Shown here: positions 51,520 through 59,711 of the stretch, piece after piece | Layout of the letters: each line of letters opens with the position of its first letter | Numbering within the stretch: position 1 is the first letter of the stretch | Assembly (NCBI GenBank): GCA_009773315.1 | Contig: WRPE01000013.1 | Coordinates: 1 to 61,413 of the forward strand | Direction of reading: 5' to 3' | From: Syntrophaceae bacterium | GTDB taxonomy: Bacteria; Desulfobacterota; Syntrophia; Syntrophales; Smithellaceae | DNA length: 61,413 bases | Program-made: the position numbers and the translations under genes | Notes under the pieces: model-generated | The model's database searches: none | Told to the model about the DNA's origin: nothing | The model's input: the letters and a program-made list of their open reading frames with translations, nothing else

Positions 51520-54105
51520 ATGCCTATGAAGTATGAACCGAAAACCATCGAAGAAAAATGGCAAAAAAAGTGGGAAGAAGAAAAAGCCTTTAAAGTCACC
51601 GAAGACCCGCAAAAGAAAAAATACTATCTGCTGGAAATGTTCCCCTACCCGTCCGGGAAAATCCATATCGGCCATGTCCGTAATTACACAATCGGCGATG
51701 TCGTCGCCCGCTATAAGCGCATGAAAGGGTTCAATGTCCTGCATCCCATTGGCTGGGATGCCTTCGGCATGCCCGCGGAAAATGCCGCCATCGAACACAA
51801 AATTCATCCGGCCAAATGGACCCATGAAAACATCAACCACATGCGCAAACAACTCAAGCGTATGGGCTTCAGCTACGACTGGGATCGGGAACTGGCCACC
51901 TGCGAACCGAAATATTACCGATGGGAACAACTCTTTTTTATCTGGATGTACGAAAAAGGGCTGGCCTATAAAAAACGTTCCAGTGTCAATTTCTGCGTCA
52001 AGTGCGACACGGTGCTGGCCAACGAACAGGTCGAAGGCGGCCTGTGCTGGCGATGCAGCACGGAAGTGACCGAAAAAGTACTGGATCAGTGGTTCTTTAA
52101 AATCACGTCCTATATTGAAGAGTTGCTGGACTACTGCGACAAGCTGCCCGGCTGGCCGGAGCGCGTCATGACGATGCAGAAAAACTGGATCGGCAAAAGC
52201 TACGGCTGCGAGGTGGATTTTCCCATGGTCGGTGCCTCGGGCGCGATCAAGGTTTTCACCACCCGTCAGGACACACTCTTCGGCGCGACCTTCATGCTGG
52301 TGGCCGCCGAACATCCGCTGGTCATGCAACTGGCCAAAGGGAAGCCCTGCGAGGGCAATGTCCGGCAGTTTGTGGAAAAAGTCAAAAAGCAGGACAAGCT
52401 GATGCGGACGTCCGAATATTACGAAAAGGAAGGTCTCTTTCTGGACGCCTACTGCAAAAACCCGTTAACCGGCCGGGAAATGCCTATCTATGCCGCAAAC
52501 TTTGTTCTGGCCGATTACGGCACCGGCTGCGTCATGGCCGTCCCCACGCATGATCAGCGCGACTTTGAATTTGCCAAAAAGTTTAACCTGCCGCTGATTG
52601 TCGTCATTTCACCAAAAGACAAAACGCTTGATCCGGGAACAATGACCGAAGCTTATGTGGATGAAGGCATCCTGGTCAACTCCGGCCAGTTCAACGGCAT
52701 GGAAAATACGAAAGTCCTGGAGGCCATCGCTGATTTTATGGAGGCGGAGCAGAAAGGGCGGCGAACGATTCAATACCGTCTGCGCGACTGGGGCATCTCG
52801 CGCCAGCGTTACTGGGGCGCGCCCATCCCGATGATCCATTGCGAAAAATGCGGCATCGTCCCCGTCAAAGAAGAAGACCTGCCCGTTGTCCTGCCCGAGA
52901 ATGTTGTATTCAGCCCGGAGGGCGGCTCGCCGCTCGCGGCGCTCAAAGAATTTGTCGATACGACCTGCCCCAAATGCGGAGGCCCCGCAGCTCGTGAAAC
53001 CGACACGATGGACACATTTGTGGAATCGTCCTGGTATTTCGATCGTTATTGCAGTCCGGATTACGACATCAAACCGGGCTTAGACCGCAAAAAACTCGAT
53101 TACTGGATGCCGGTGGATCAGTATATCGGCGGCATTGAACACGCCATTTTGCATCTGCTCTACTCAAGGTTCTACACCAAGATGCTGCGCGACTTCGGCG
53201 TACTCGGTGTGGATGAGCCTTTCACCAATCTGCTGACACAGGGCATGGTCTGCAAGGAAACGATGAAGTGCCCCGAGCATGGTTATCTTTTCCCCGAGCA
53301 GGCCGTCGACGGCAAATGTCACATTTGCGGTCAGGACGTTATGATCGGCAAGACGGAAAAAATGTCCAAATCACTCAAGAACGTGATCGATCCGGATTAT
53401 CTGGTCAAAACCTACGGCGCGGACACGGCGCGCATCTTCTGCCTGTTTACCGCACCGCCGGAAAAAGACCTCGAATGGAGCGAACAGGGCGTGGAAGGAT
53501 CGTTTCGATTTCTCAGCCGCTTGTGGCGCATCTTTGACGAATACCTGGAGGACATCAAAACGATTGCGCCTGCATCAGGAAATCTGCTGCTGGAAGGCGA
53601 TCTCAAGGGACTGAGGCGAAAGACGCATCAGACCATCCGCAAGGTCACATCCGACATTGAAGATCGCTTCCACTTCAACACGGCGATCAGCGCGGTGATG
53701 GAACTGGTCAACACCCTGTACGGGGTGAAGCATCCCGCAAAGGATGATCAAACCGCCCTGGCGGTCGTCCGCGAAGCGCTGGAGGCGGCGTTATTGCTGC
53801 TTGCGCCCATTGTCCCGCATATGACCGAAGAGCTCTGGCAGATGCTGGGCCATACGACATCCGTGGCCGATGCGTCCTGGCCTGACTTTGATCCGGCGAT
53901 AGCCAGCGAAGAAGAAATGACCATCGTCATTCAGATCAACGGCAAGTTGCGCAGCCGGATGATGGCGCCCGTCGGTGAAGATGCTGAAAAAATTAAAGCC
54001 GACGCGCAGGTGGATGAAAAAATCGTAGCGATGCTGAAGGGAGCAAAAATTCTGAAAATCATTTACGTTCCCAAAAAGCTGGTGAATATTGTCGTTAGTC
54101 AATAA
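51520..54105 (+). CDS. leuS: Leucyl-tRNA synthetase
   Basis: An 861-residue class I synthetase that charges tRNA-Leu. Signatures: HIGH as [17 protein letters not shown] as KMSKSLKN, and zinc-type CxxC pairs (CVKC/CWRC, CEKCG, CPKCGG). An editing domain lies between. I chose ATG 51520, six bases after TAGGGAG; ATG 51517 is equally possible and the frame opens 14 codons earlier. lptE begins two bases after the stop, a common leuS-lptE arrangement. Confidence 0.98.
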   Translation: MPMKYEPKTIEEKWQKKWEEEKAFKVTEDPQKKKYYLLEMFPYPSGKIHIGHVRNYTIGDVVARYKRMKGFNVLHPIGWDAFGMPAENAAIEHKIHPAKWTHENINHMRKQLKRMGFSYDWDRELATCEPKYYRWEQLFFIWMYEKGLAYKKRSSVNFCVKCDTVLANEQVEGGLCWRCSTEVTEKVLDQWFFKITSYIEELLDYCDKLPGWPERVMTMQKNWIGKSYGCEVDFPMVGASGAIKVFTTRQDTLFGATFMLVAAEHPLVMQLAKGKPCEGNVRQFVEKVKKQDKLMRTSEYYEKEGLFLDAYCKNPLTGREMPIYAANFVLADYGTGCVMAVPTHDQRDFEFAKKFNLPLIVVISPKDKTLDPGTMTEAYVDEGILVNSGQFNGMENTKVLEAIADFMEAEQKGRRTIQYRLRDWGISRQRYWGAPIPMIHCEKCGIVPVKEEDLPVVLPENVVFSPEGGSPLAALKEFVDTTCPKCGGPAARETDTMDTFVESSWYFDRYCSPDYDIKPGLDRKKLDYWMPVDQYIGGIEHAILHLLYSRFYTKMLRDFGVLGVDEPFTNLLTQGMVCKETMKCPEHGYLFPEQAVDGKCHICGQDVMIGKTEKMSKSLKNVIDPDYLVKTYGADTARIFCLFTAPPEKDLEWSEQGVEGSFRFLSRLWRIFDEYLEDIKTIAPASGNLLLEGDLKGLRRKTHQTIRKVTSDIEDRFHFNTAISAVMELVNTLYGVKHPAKDDQTALAVVREALEAALLLLAPIVPHMTEELWQMLGHTTSVADASWPDFDPAIASEEEMTIVIQINGKLRSRMMAPVGEDAEKIKADAQVDEKIVAMLKGAKILKIIYVPKKLVNIVVSQ

Positions 54106-54107
54106 CT

Positions 54108-54656
54108 ATGGTTAATTTTATGAAAAAACAAAACTCGTTTTCCAGAATTAAATTTGGCTTGCTGTTCGCGCTCGTCTTTGCGGTCTTCGGGTGCGGTTAC
54201 GCCTTCGCGCCGCAAGGCGAACACATCGACCGCCGTATAAAAACTGTTTATGTTGAGCCTTTCGGCAACAAAACCGCTCAGGCGGAAGTAGAAAATTTCA
54301 TACGGACAGCGTTCATTGATCAGATCATCCAGAACAGTCGCTTTAAAGCCGTATCGACTATCGAACAGGCGGACGCGATCATCAGTGGCAATGTTCTCAG
54401 TCTCAACACCGCGGCGCTTTCTTACCGGAAAAGCATCTTGGCCGCCGAAGAGAGAATGGCTATTACTCTGGAGTCCAGCTTCCGTGAAAAGGACACTGGC
54501 AAGACGCTCTGGTCTTCCCGAAATGTCACCGCAACAGTCGATTACGAGCTGCAAGACGATATTAATCTGATGCCCGCCACCCGAAAGAGAGCGCTGACCA
54601 AACTGTCCCGCGATACGGCGGAAAAAGCTTTTAATCTGATGATGTCTAATTTTTAA
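54108..54656 (+). CDS. lptE: LPS-assembly lipoprotein LptE
   Basis: A 182-residue protein with a lipoprotein-like signal (LLFALVFAVFGCGYAF, Cys about residue 29) and the compact LptE domain (YVEPFGNKT, then QADAIISGNVLSLNTAALSYR). LptE plugs the LptD outer-membrane LPS translocon. Size suits the family. The position right after leuS is classical. In many relatives holA follows; here the next gene is a glycosyltransferase fusion instead. Confidence 0.9.
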   Translation: MVNFMKKQNSFSRIKFGLLFALVFAVFGCGYAFAPQGEHIDRRIKTVYVEPFGNKTAQAEVENFIRTAFIDQIIQNSRFKAVSTIEQADAIISGNVLSLNTAALSYRKSILAAEERMAITLESSFREKDTGKTLWSSRNVTATVDYELQDDINLMPATRKRALTKLSRDTAEKAFNLMMSNF

Positions 54657-54678
54657 CGGCTCCCCGGCGCGAGTATCC

Positions 54679-57258
54679 ATGAAACCTTCGGTTTATAAAT
54701 TAGGACGTTTTTTACTCTGGAGCGCAACGGATGAAAAACAGGCGGCAAACGCCTGGCCCGCCGGAGCGGACACGGGCAAATCCGCCGGCCGGCCTTCTTC
54801 GTTCTTCAGTAAAATATCGTCTGATTATTTACTGGTGCTGGATTCGACGACGGACGTCTCATGCGATCAACAGTCATTGCGAAGACTCTTGGCCATCGCC
54901 CGCGATACCGGGGCGGGGATAATTTATTCAGATTTCCTTCGCCGCGACGGGGATGATATCAGCGCGCACCCGTTGAACGACCATCAGGAAGGTTCAATTC
55001 GCGATGATTTCAGCTTCGGCTATTTTTTTATAATTTCTGCGGCAGCCATTAAAACCGTTTTGCAAAAATACGGCATGCCACCCCATGACGCATCCACCGC
55101 TCTATATGATCTGCGTCTGAAAATTTCCATCGATCATGCCTTGATTCATGTGCCGGAGTTTTTATACACGGTATCCGCAAAAAAGATTAAACCGGCAAAA
55201 TCATCAGGCAGGCAAACAGAGGAGCAATTTGCCTATGTCGCAGAAGAAAATTTCGTCCGTCAGCAAAAGATGGAGAAGATTGCAACAAACTATCTGAAGC
55301 AAATCGGAGCACACTTACCTGCGCGTACAAAAAGGACTGATAAAGAGCCGGAGGCTTTCCAATGGAAGGCCAGTATCGTCATTCCCGTGCTCAACCGTAA
55401 AAAAACCATTACCGACGCGCTGACGAGCGCTTTGGGACAGCAGACGGACTTTCCCTTCAACATCCTGGTTGTGGATAATCATTCCACGGACGGTACCACA
55501 AACATTTTGAAAAGATTTGCCGCAAAGTATCCCCACATTCAACATATTATCCCTTCTAGGCATGATCTCGGTATCGGCGGTTGCTGGAATGAAGCAATTT
55601 GTTCGCCGCATTGCGGTCGATATATCATTCAACTGGATTCCGACGATCTTTACAGCTCACCACAGACACTTCAAAAAATCGTCACCACCTTACGACGGGG
55701 ACAATATGCGATGGTCGTGGGTTCTTATACGTTGGTTGATGAAAAGCTCAAATCCATTCCGCCGGGATTGATCGACCACCGTGAATGGACGCCTCAAAAC
55801 GGCCACAACAATCTGTTGCGGGTCAACGGTATGGGCGCACCGCGGGCTTTTGACGCCGCCGTCATCCGCCAGATCGGTTTTCCCAATGTGAGTTATGGAG
55901 AGGATTACGCCGTGGCCCTGCGTTTGACACGGGAATATGCAATCGGCCGAATTTACGAAAGCCTGTATTTATGCCGCCGCTGGAGAGACAATACCGATGC
56001 CGGTCTTTCCGAGGAGAAACAAAACCACAATGATTATTATAAAGATAAACTGAGAACGATCGAAATTCAAACCAGACAGCAGATAAACGAAAAAGAAAAA
56101 TCTACTCAGAATATAAACGATAAAAATCACAAAGAGTGTCGTCATTCCCGCGCAGGCGGGAATCCAGAATTTTTAAATACTGGATTCCGGGTCGCGCTTC
56201 GCTTGCCCGGAATGACAAATGAAGCAGTTACGGCGCCTCCTCAAACAGCAGACCGGCAGACTGGTTCCTCTGCTTCGCTTGCACCAAATCAAATCTTTGC
56301 CGAATTCCCCGGGAAAGATGATAAAACACTCCCTCAGATTTGTCACAATTTCTTTAAGTCGCAAAAGAAGAGCTGGCCTGCTCTCGCCTCTGCCTGCCGC
56401 GATCTGACCGGAACAAAAATTCGGAAACTTTCTTGCGGCAACTATTCAATCACCTTGCAATACAACCCCGCCCGCGCTCTCAGCAGTGGCGCAGCGGTGG
56501 ATGCAAAATCCATCAAAAAAAGACCCTGCTTTTTATGCCGGGGAAATTTACCGCCCGGTCAACATGGCATTTTATACCGCAATCGCTACCTGATTCTCTG
56601 CAATCCCGCGCCGATTTTCGACCGTCATTTTACCGTTGTTACACTTAAACACCAGCCGCAGGACATTATGGCATCCCTAAGTTGGCTCTTACAAATAGCC
56701 AAAGACGCTTCGCCGGATTATACGGTTTTATACAATGGCCCGGCCTGCGGCGCCTCCGCGCCCGATCATTTGCATTTTCAGATGATCCCGTCGGATACCC
56801 TTCCCTTCCTGAAGGAGTTGAACGAACTGCCGCCGATTAAAGTTGGCGCTACTGTTCAAATCTTTGCAGGAAAAGGGTTTGATCGCGCTGTTGTCGTACT
56901 GGCATCTGAAGACACAGAAGCTTTGAAAGAACAATTCATTCATTTATTAAAATCCGCACAGGAAGTGTTCACAATAAACGATGAACCGCCGGTGAATGTC
57001 TTTTGTGATCACGATAAAGGTTGCCTGCGTCTCACGGTCTTTTTGCGCCGGAAGCACCGTCCCGATGCCTACTATGCCGAAAGTGAAGACAGAATTTTCG
57101 TCTCACCCGGGGCCATTGATATAGCCGGCGTGATCATTACACCGCTATTGAAAGATTTTGAAAAACTTAATTGCGATACAATGCGGAAAATATACCAGGA
57201 AGTGTCGCCGGATGAAGAAACACTCGAAAAAATTATTTCTTCCATACGAACGTGCTAA
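54679..57258 (+). CDS. Glycosyltransferase 2 - DUF4922 fusion with in-frame repeat
   Basis: An 859-residue protein. About residues 1-225 resemble a degenerate glycosyltransferase fold; residues about 230-480 are a GT2 domain (ASIVIPVLNRKKTITDALTS, DxD in QLDSDDLY). Residues 488-513 are encoded by a palindromic repeat (56140-56217). The C-terminal half has CFLC (617-620) and the HIT-like triad H697-x-H699-x-Q701 (DHLHFQ), as in DUF4922 and GalT-type phosphorylases or uridylyltransferases. The two activities suggest glycosyl transfer coupled to a nucleotide-sugar or phosphorylase step; the substrate is not known. No strong ribosome binding site precedes ATG 54679. Confidence 0.8.
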   Translation: MKPSVYKLGRFLLWSATDEKQAANAWPAGADTGKSAGRPSSFFSKISSDYLLVLDSTTDVSCDQQSLRRLLAIARDTGAGIIYSDFLRRDGDDISAHPLNDHQEGSIRDDFSFGYFFIISAAAIKTVLQKYGMPPHDASTALYDLRLKISIDHALIHVPEFLYTVSAKKIKPAKSSGRQTEEQFAYVAEENFVRQQKMEKIATNYLKQIGAHLPARTKRTDKEPEAFQWKASIVIPVLNRKKTITDALTSALGQQTDFPFNILVVDNHSTDGTTNILKRFAAKYPHIQHIIPSRHDLGIGGCWNEAICSPHCGRYIIQLDSDDLYSSPQTLQKIVTTLRRGQYAMVVGSYTLVDEKLKSIPPGLIDHREWTPQNGHNNLLRVNGMGAPRAFDAAVIRQIGFPNVSYGEDYAVALRLTREYAIGRIYESLYLCRRWRDNTDAGLSEEKQNHNDYYKDKLRTIEIQTRQQINEKEKSTQNINDKNHKECRHSRAGGNPEFLNTGFRVALRLPGMTNEAVTAPPQTADRQTGSSASLAPNQIFAEFPGKDDKTLPQICHNFFKSQKKSWPALASACRDLTGTKIRKLSCGNYSITLQYNPARALSSGAAVDAKSIKKRPCFLCRGNLPPGQHGILYRNRYLILCNPAPIFDRHFTVVTLKHQPQDIMASLSWLLQIAKDASPDYTVLYNGPACGASAPDHLHFQMIPSDTLPFLKELNELPPIKVGATVQIFAGKGFDRAVVVLASEDTEALKEQFIHLLKSAQEVFTINDEPPVNVFCDHDKGCLRLTVFLRRKHRPDAYYAESEDRIFVSPGAIDIAGVIITPLLKDFEKLNCDTMRKIYQEVSPDEETLEKIISSIRTC
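56140..56217. repeat. REP-like palindrome inserted in frame in a coding gene
   Basis: 78 bases with outer arms GTCATTCC (56141-56148) and GGAATGAC (56209-56216), and inner stems CCCGC/GCGGG, AATCCAG/CTGGATT and CCGGG/CCCGG. It contributes exactly 26 codons, RHSRAGGNPE...RLPGMT, between the GT2 domain and the DUF4922 domain. A decayed relative lies at 57307-57418. Confidence 0.92.
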
Positions 57259-57306
57259 TTGTCTGGCGAAGAGACGTTGTTTTACGTTATAAATAATCAT
57301 CAGAGT

Positions 57307-57418
57307 CGTCATACCGGCAAAAGCCGGTATCCAGATTCATTAATAATACTGGATTTACCCTAATCACATGAAGGTGACGCGAGGGCACAAGCCGGGTCAC
57401 GCTTCGCTTGCCCGGAAC
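57307..57418. repeat. Second copy of the GTCATTCC repeat family, decayed
   Basis: It has CGTCAT, the stem ACCGGC/GCCGGT, ATCCAG...CTGGAT, and CCGGG...CCCGGAA, in the same order as the copy inside the glycosyltransferase, with a longer middle. It lies just upstream of the M15 peptidase, and its end contributes the false upstream extension of that frame. Confidence 0.8.
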
Positions 57419-57482
57419 GCGTGACCTGAAAGGTTATGACAAAAACAGTAGTTTTGCAAATTACCTAACGGAGTTAAGCCCA

Positions 57483-58034
57483 ATGCCCAATGAAGAAATC
57501 ATTATCGACAGCGACATGAGCTTTGCCGAAGCCATTGAAGGCAGCGCCGCGCCGCTTGAAGTCATTGATTCCTTATCAATGATCGATGTGACTTATTATT
57601 CTTTTGACGGCCTGCGCCATCAGGGGCAGATGATGGTGAACGCAACGCTTGAAGACGACATCTACGAAATATTTCAGATGATTGAAAAACTCAAATTTCC
57701 GGTCGGCAAAGTCATCCCCATTATCGCCTACAACTGGGAAGACGGCGATTCCATGGCCGACAATAATTCTTCCGGGTTCAACTTCCGGGTGATTGAGGGA
57801 ACCAATAAGCTTTCACTGCACTCTTTCGGACGCGCCGTGGATATCAATCCTGTTCAGAATCCGGTCATCTACCCGGCCGGAATTATCGCCCCTGCCGGAG
57901 CGACCTACCGCCTCAAAAATAACGGCACCTTCGCTGCCGGGCACCCCATTGTGCAAGAGTTCATCAAACGCGGCTGGCATTGGGGCGGCAATTTTGAGCA
58001 GCCGAAAGATTATCATCATTTTGAGAAAACGTAA
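57483..58034 (+). CDS. M15-family peptidase
   Basis: A 183-residue metallopeptidase-like protein with SLHSFGRAVDINP (H-x6-D type, here HSFGRAVD) and the C-terminal YHHFE, the zinc ligands of M15 D-Ala-D-Ala or L-Ala-D-Glu peptidases. It would trim peptidoglycan peptides. No signal peptide is seen from ATG 57483, which follows GGAG; the frame opens 25 codons earlier inside a repeat. It may act on muropeptides in the cytoplasm or leave by another route. Confidence 0.85.
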   Translation: MPNEEIIIDSDMSFAEAIEGSAAPLEVIDSLSMIDVTYYSFDGLRHQGQMMVNATLEDDIYEIFQMIEKLKFPVGKVIPIIAYNWEDGDSMADNNSSGFNFRVIEGTNKLSLHSFGRAVDINPVQNPVIYPAGIIAPAGATYRLKNNGTFAAGHPIVQEFIKRGWHWGGNFEQPKDYHHFEKT

Positions 58035-58146
58035 AAAAGGCTATTAGACTGTAGGCCGAATGGGAAAAACAGAAGTAAAATTAATCATTTGAATATGACG
58101 GCTGCTCTGGCATTAACATGAAACTTTATTCACGCCCCGACCTATG

Positions 58147-58180
58147 CATGACTTGACAGCAAGTGTCCGGTAAAGTCATG
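58147..58180. repeat. Inverted repeat between M15 peptidase and the cyclase gene
   Basis: CATGACTT (58147-58154) and AAGTCATG (58173-58180) match perfectly with 18 bases between. The 228-base gap between the convergent genes holds nothing else I can support. A terminator is possible, but there is no T-run. Confidence 0.55.
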
Positions 58181-58262
58181 TCGCGACAATCATAACACCT
58201 ACGAGTCAATGGTGCACGATGTCGGGATGAGGTGAGGATTACCGCTCGAACTGTTCCTTCGA

Positions 58263-59660
58263 CTATGACTCACAACAAACCCTGTCTTTTCCGTTCTTTT
58301 TCCCCTGATACATGAGCTGGTCAACCCGATGAACGAAGACTTTCATATCTTCACTTGTCTTGTACTGACCAAGACCGATGCTCACCGTCATATTTACGTC
58401 TTTACCAGGGTCGGGTGAAAAGTTCTCTTTTTTGAATTCTGCCCTGATTCTTTCCGCTGTAACAGCGCCGTCCGCGCTTGTTGTCATGGGCAGCAGGATC
58501 GTAAATTCCTCGCCGCCGTAACGATAGGCAGAATCGGTCTCCCTCAGGCATCGTTTCACCACCTGGCCGAGCCGCGTCAAGACACGGTCCCCTTCAACAT
58601 GGCCGTACGCGTCATTGAATGCCTTGAAATCGTCGAGATCGAGCAGAAGGAGGGTTAAAGGCAGTTCATATCGGCTCGATCGCTCTACTTCGATTTTAAG
58701 TTGAACGTAAAAATGCCTGGAATTGTAGCACTGGGTAAGCTCATCAACAATACTGAGCGCCTGGTATCTCTTTTCGCTCTCCCGCAACGCCTCCTCGGCC
58801 TGCCTGCGTTCGGTGATGTCGCGGGCCACTGCTTGAAAAGCTATCCCCTTGCCGTCCTGAAAGAGCAACTGGACGTTTTGCCCGACCCAAATCTCGCGGC
58901 CATCTTTCAAAATAATGGGATATTCGGAGTAGGTATTGGGAATCCCCTTCACGAACTGACGGCCAAAGAACTTCATGGCCTCCTCGCGCATGTCCGATCG
59001 GATCAATGTTGCATAATGTTTTCCGATAAGCTCCTTTTCCCCGTACCCAACAATGCGGCGTGCCACCGGATTGACAAAGGTGAAGTGCCCGGCGGCGTCC
59101 AATCTAAAGACAAGGTCACTTGCATTTTCCACCAAGGCCCGATACCGCTTCTCGCTCTCCAGCAGTGCCTCCGTCGCCTGCTTGCGGTCGGTGATGTCAC
59201 GAGAAACACCCCGAAATCCGATTGGTTTACCTTCTGAATCCCTGATGAGAGATACCGACGTTTCGTAAATCACTTTAATCCCATCTTTTCTGAAAGATTC
59301 AACTTCTAATGTCTCAATCGATTTGCCTGTTCGGTAAAGTTCGTAATAGGGCTGATACAATTTTTTAGCGGTTTCTTCATCAGTATGCTGCCGGTAGTTC
59401 ATCCCGACCAATTCTTCTTTGGTATATCCTAGAAATCTGCAGTTAGCTTCATTAACAAAAGTATAATTACCGGCAAGGTCAAGTTCAAAATAGCCCTCCT
59501 GGATGCTCTCCAGAATATTGCGATATTTTTCTTCAGACTCCCTCAGTGCCTCTTCCACATGCTTGTGCTCGGATTCCGCTCGTTCCAGTTCTTGGATTCT
59601 ATGTTTCAAAGAAGACAGTTCCTGGATCAGGGCCTGCTTTGTCTTGGTTTGATCTTTCAT
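58263..59660 (-). CDS. PAS-PAS diguanylate cyclase
   Basis: A 465-residue sensor enzyme. An N-terminal coiled coil (residues about 3-50) leads to two PAS domains (about 46-160 and 170-285) and a C-terminal GGDEF domain with GGEEF (YGGEEF). The inhibitory site RxxD is present as RETD, five residues before GGEEF, so product feedback is likely. It makes cyclic di-GMP from two GTP. No transmembrane segment, so sensing is cytoplasmic. It lies 51 bases downstream of the HD-GYP gene, the two being probably one operon. Confidence 0.93.
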   Translation of the reverse strand: MKDQTKTKQALIQELSSLKHRIQELERAESEHKHVEEALRESEEKYRNILESIQEGYFELDLAGNYTFVNEANCRFLGYTKEELVGMNYRQHTDEETAKKLYQPYYELYRTGKSIETLEVESFRKDGIKVIYETSVSLIRDSEGKPIGFRGVSRDITDRKQATEALLESEKRYRALVENASDLVFRLDAAGHFTFVNPVARRIVGYGEKELIGKHYATLIRSDMREEAMKFFGRQFVKGIPNTYSEYPIILKDGREIWVGQNVQLLFQDGKGIAFQAVARDITERRQAEEALRESEKRYQALSIVDELTQCYNSRHFYVQLKIEVERSSRYELPLTLLLLDLDDFKAFNDAYGHVEGDRVLTRLGQVVKRCLRETDSAYRYGGEEFTILLPMTTSADGAVTAERIRAEFKKENFSPDPGKDVNMTVSIGLGQYKTSEDMKVFVHRVDQLMYQGKKNGKDRVCCES

Positions 59661-59711
59661 GGGACAACCTCTGAATTTAAAAGATTTTCGATGGCTGAAC
59701 TAAGATTACGA

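Noticed and set aside
51481-52329. A 282-codon minus-strand open frame
   Set aside because: It is antisense to the start of leuS, including its HIGH motif.
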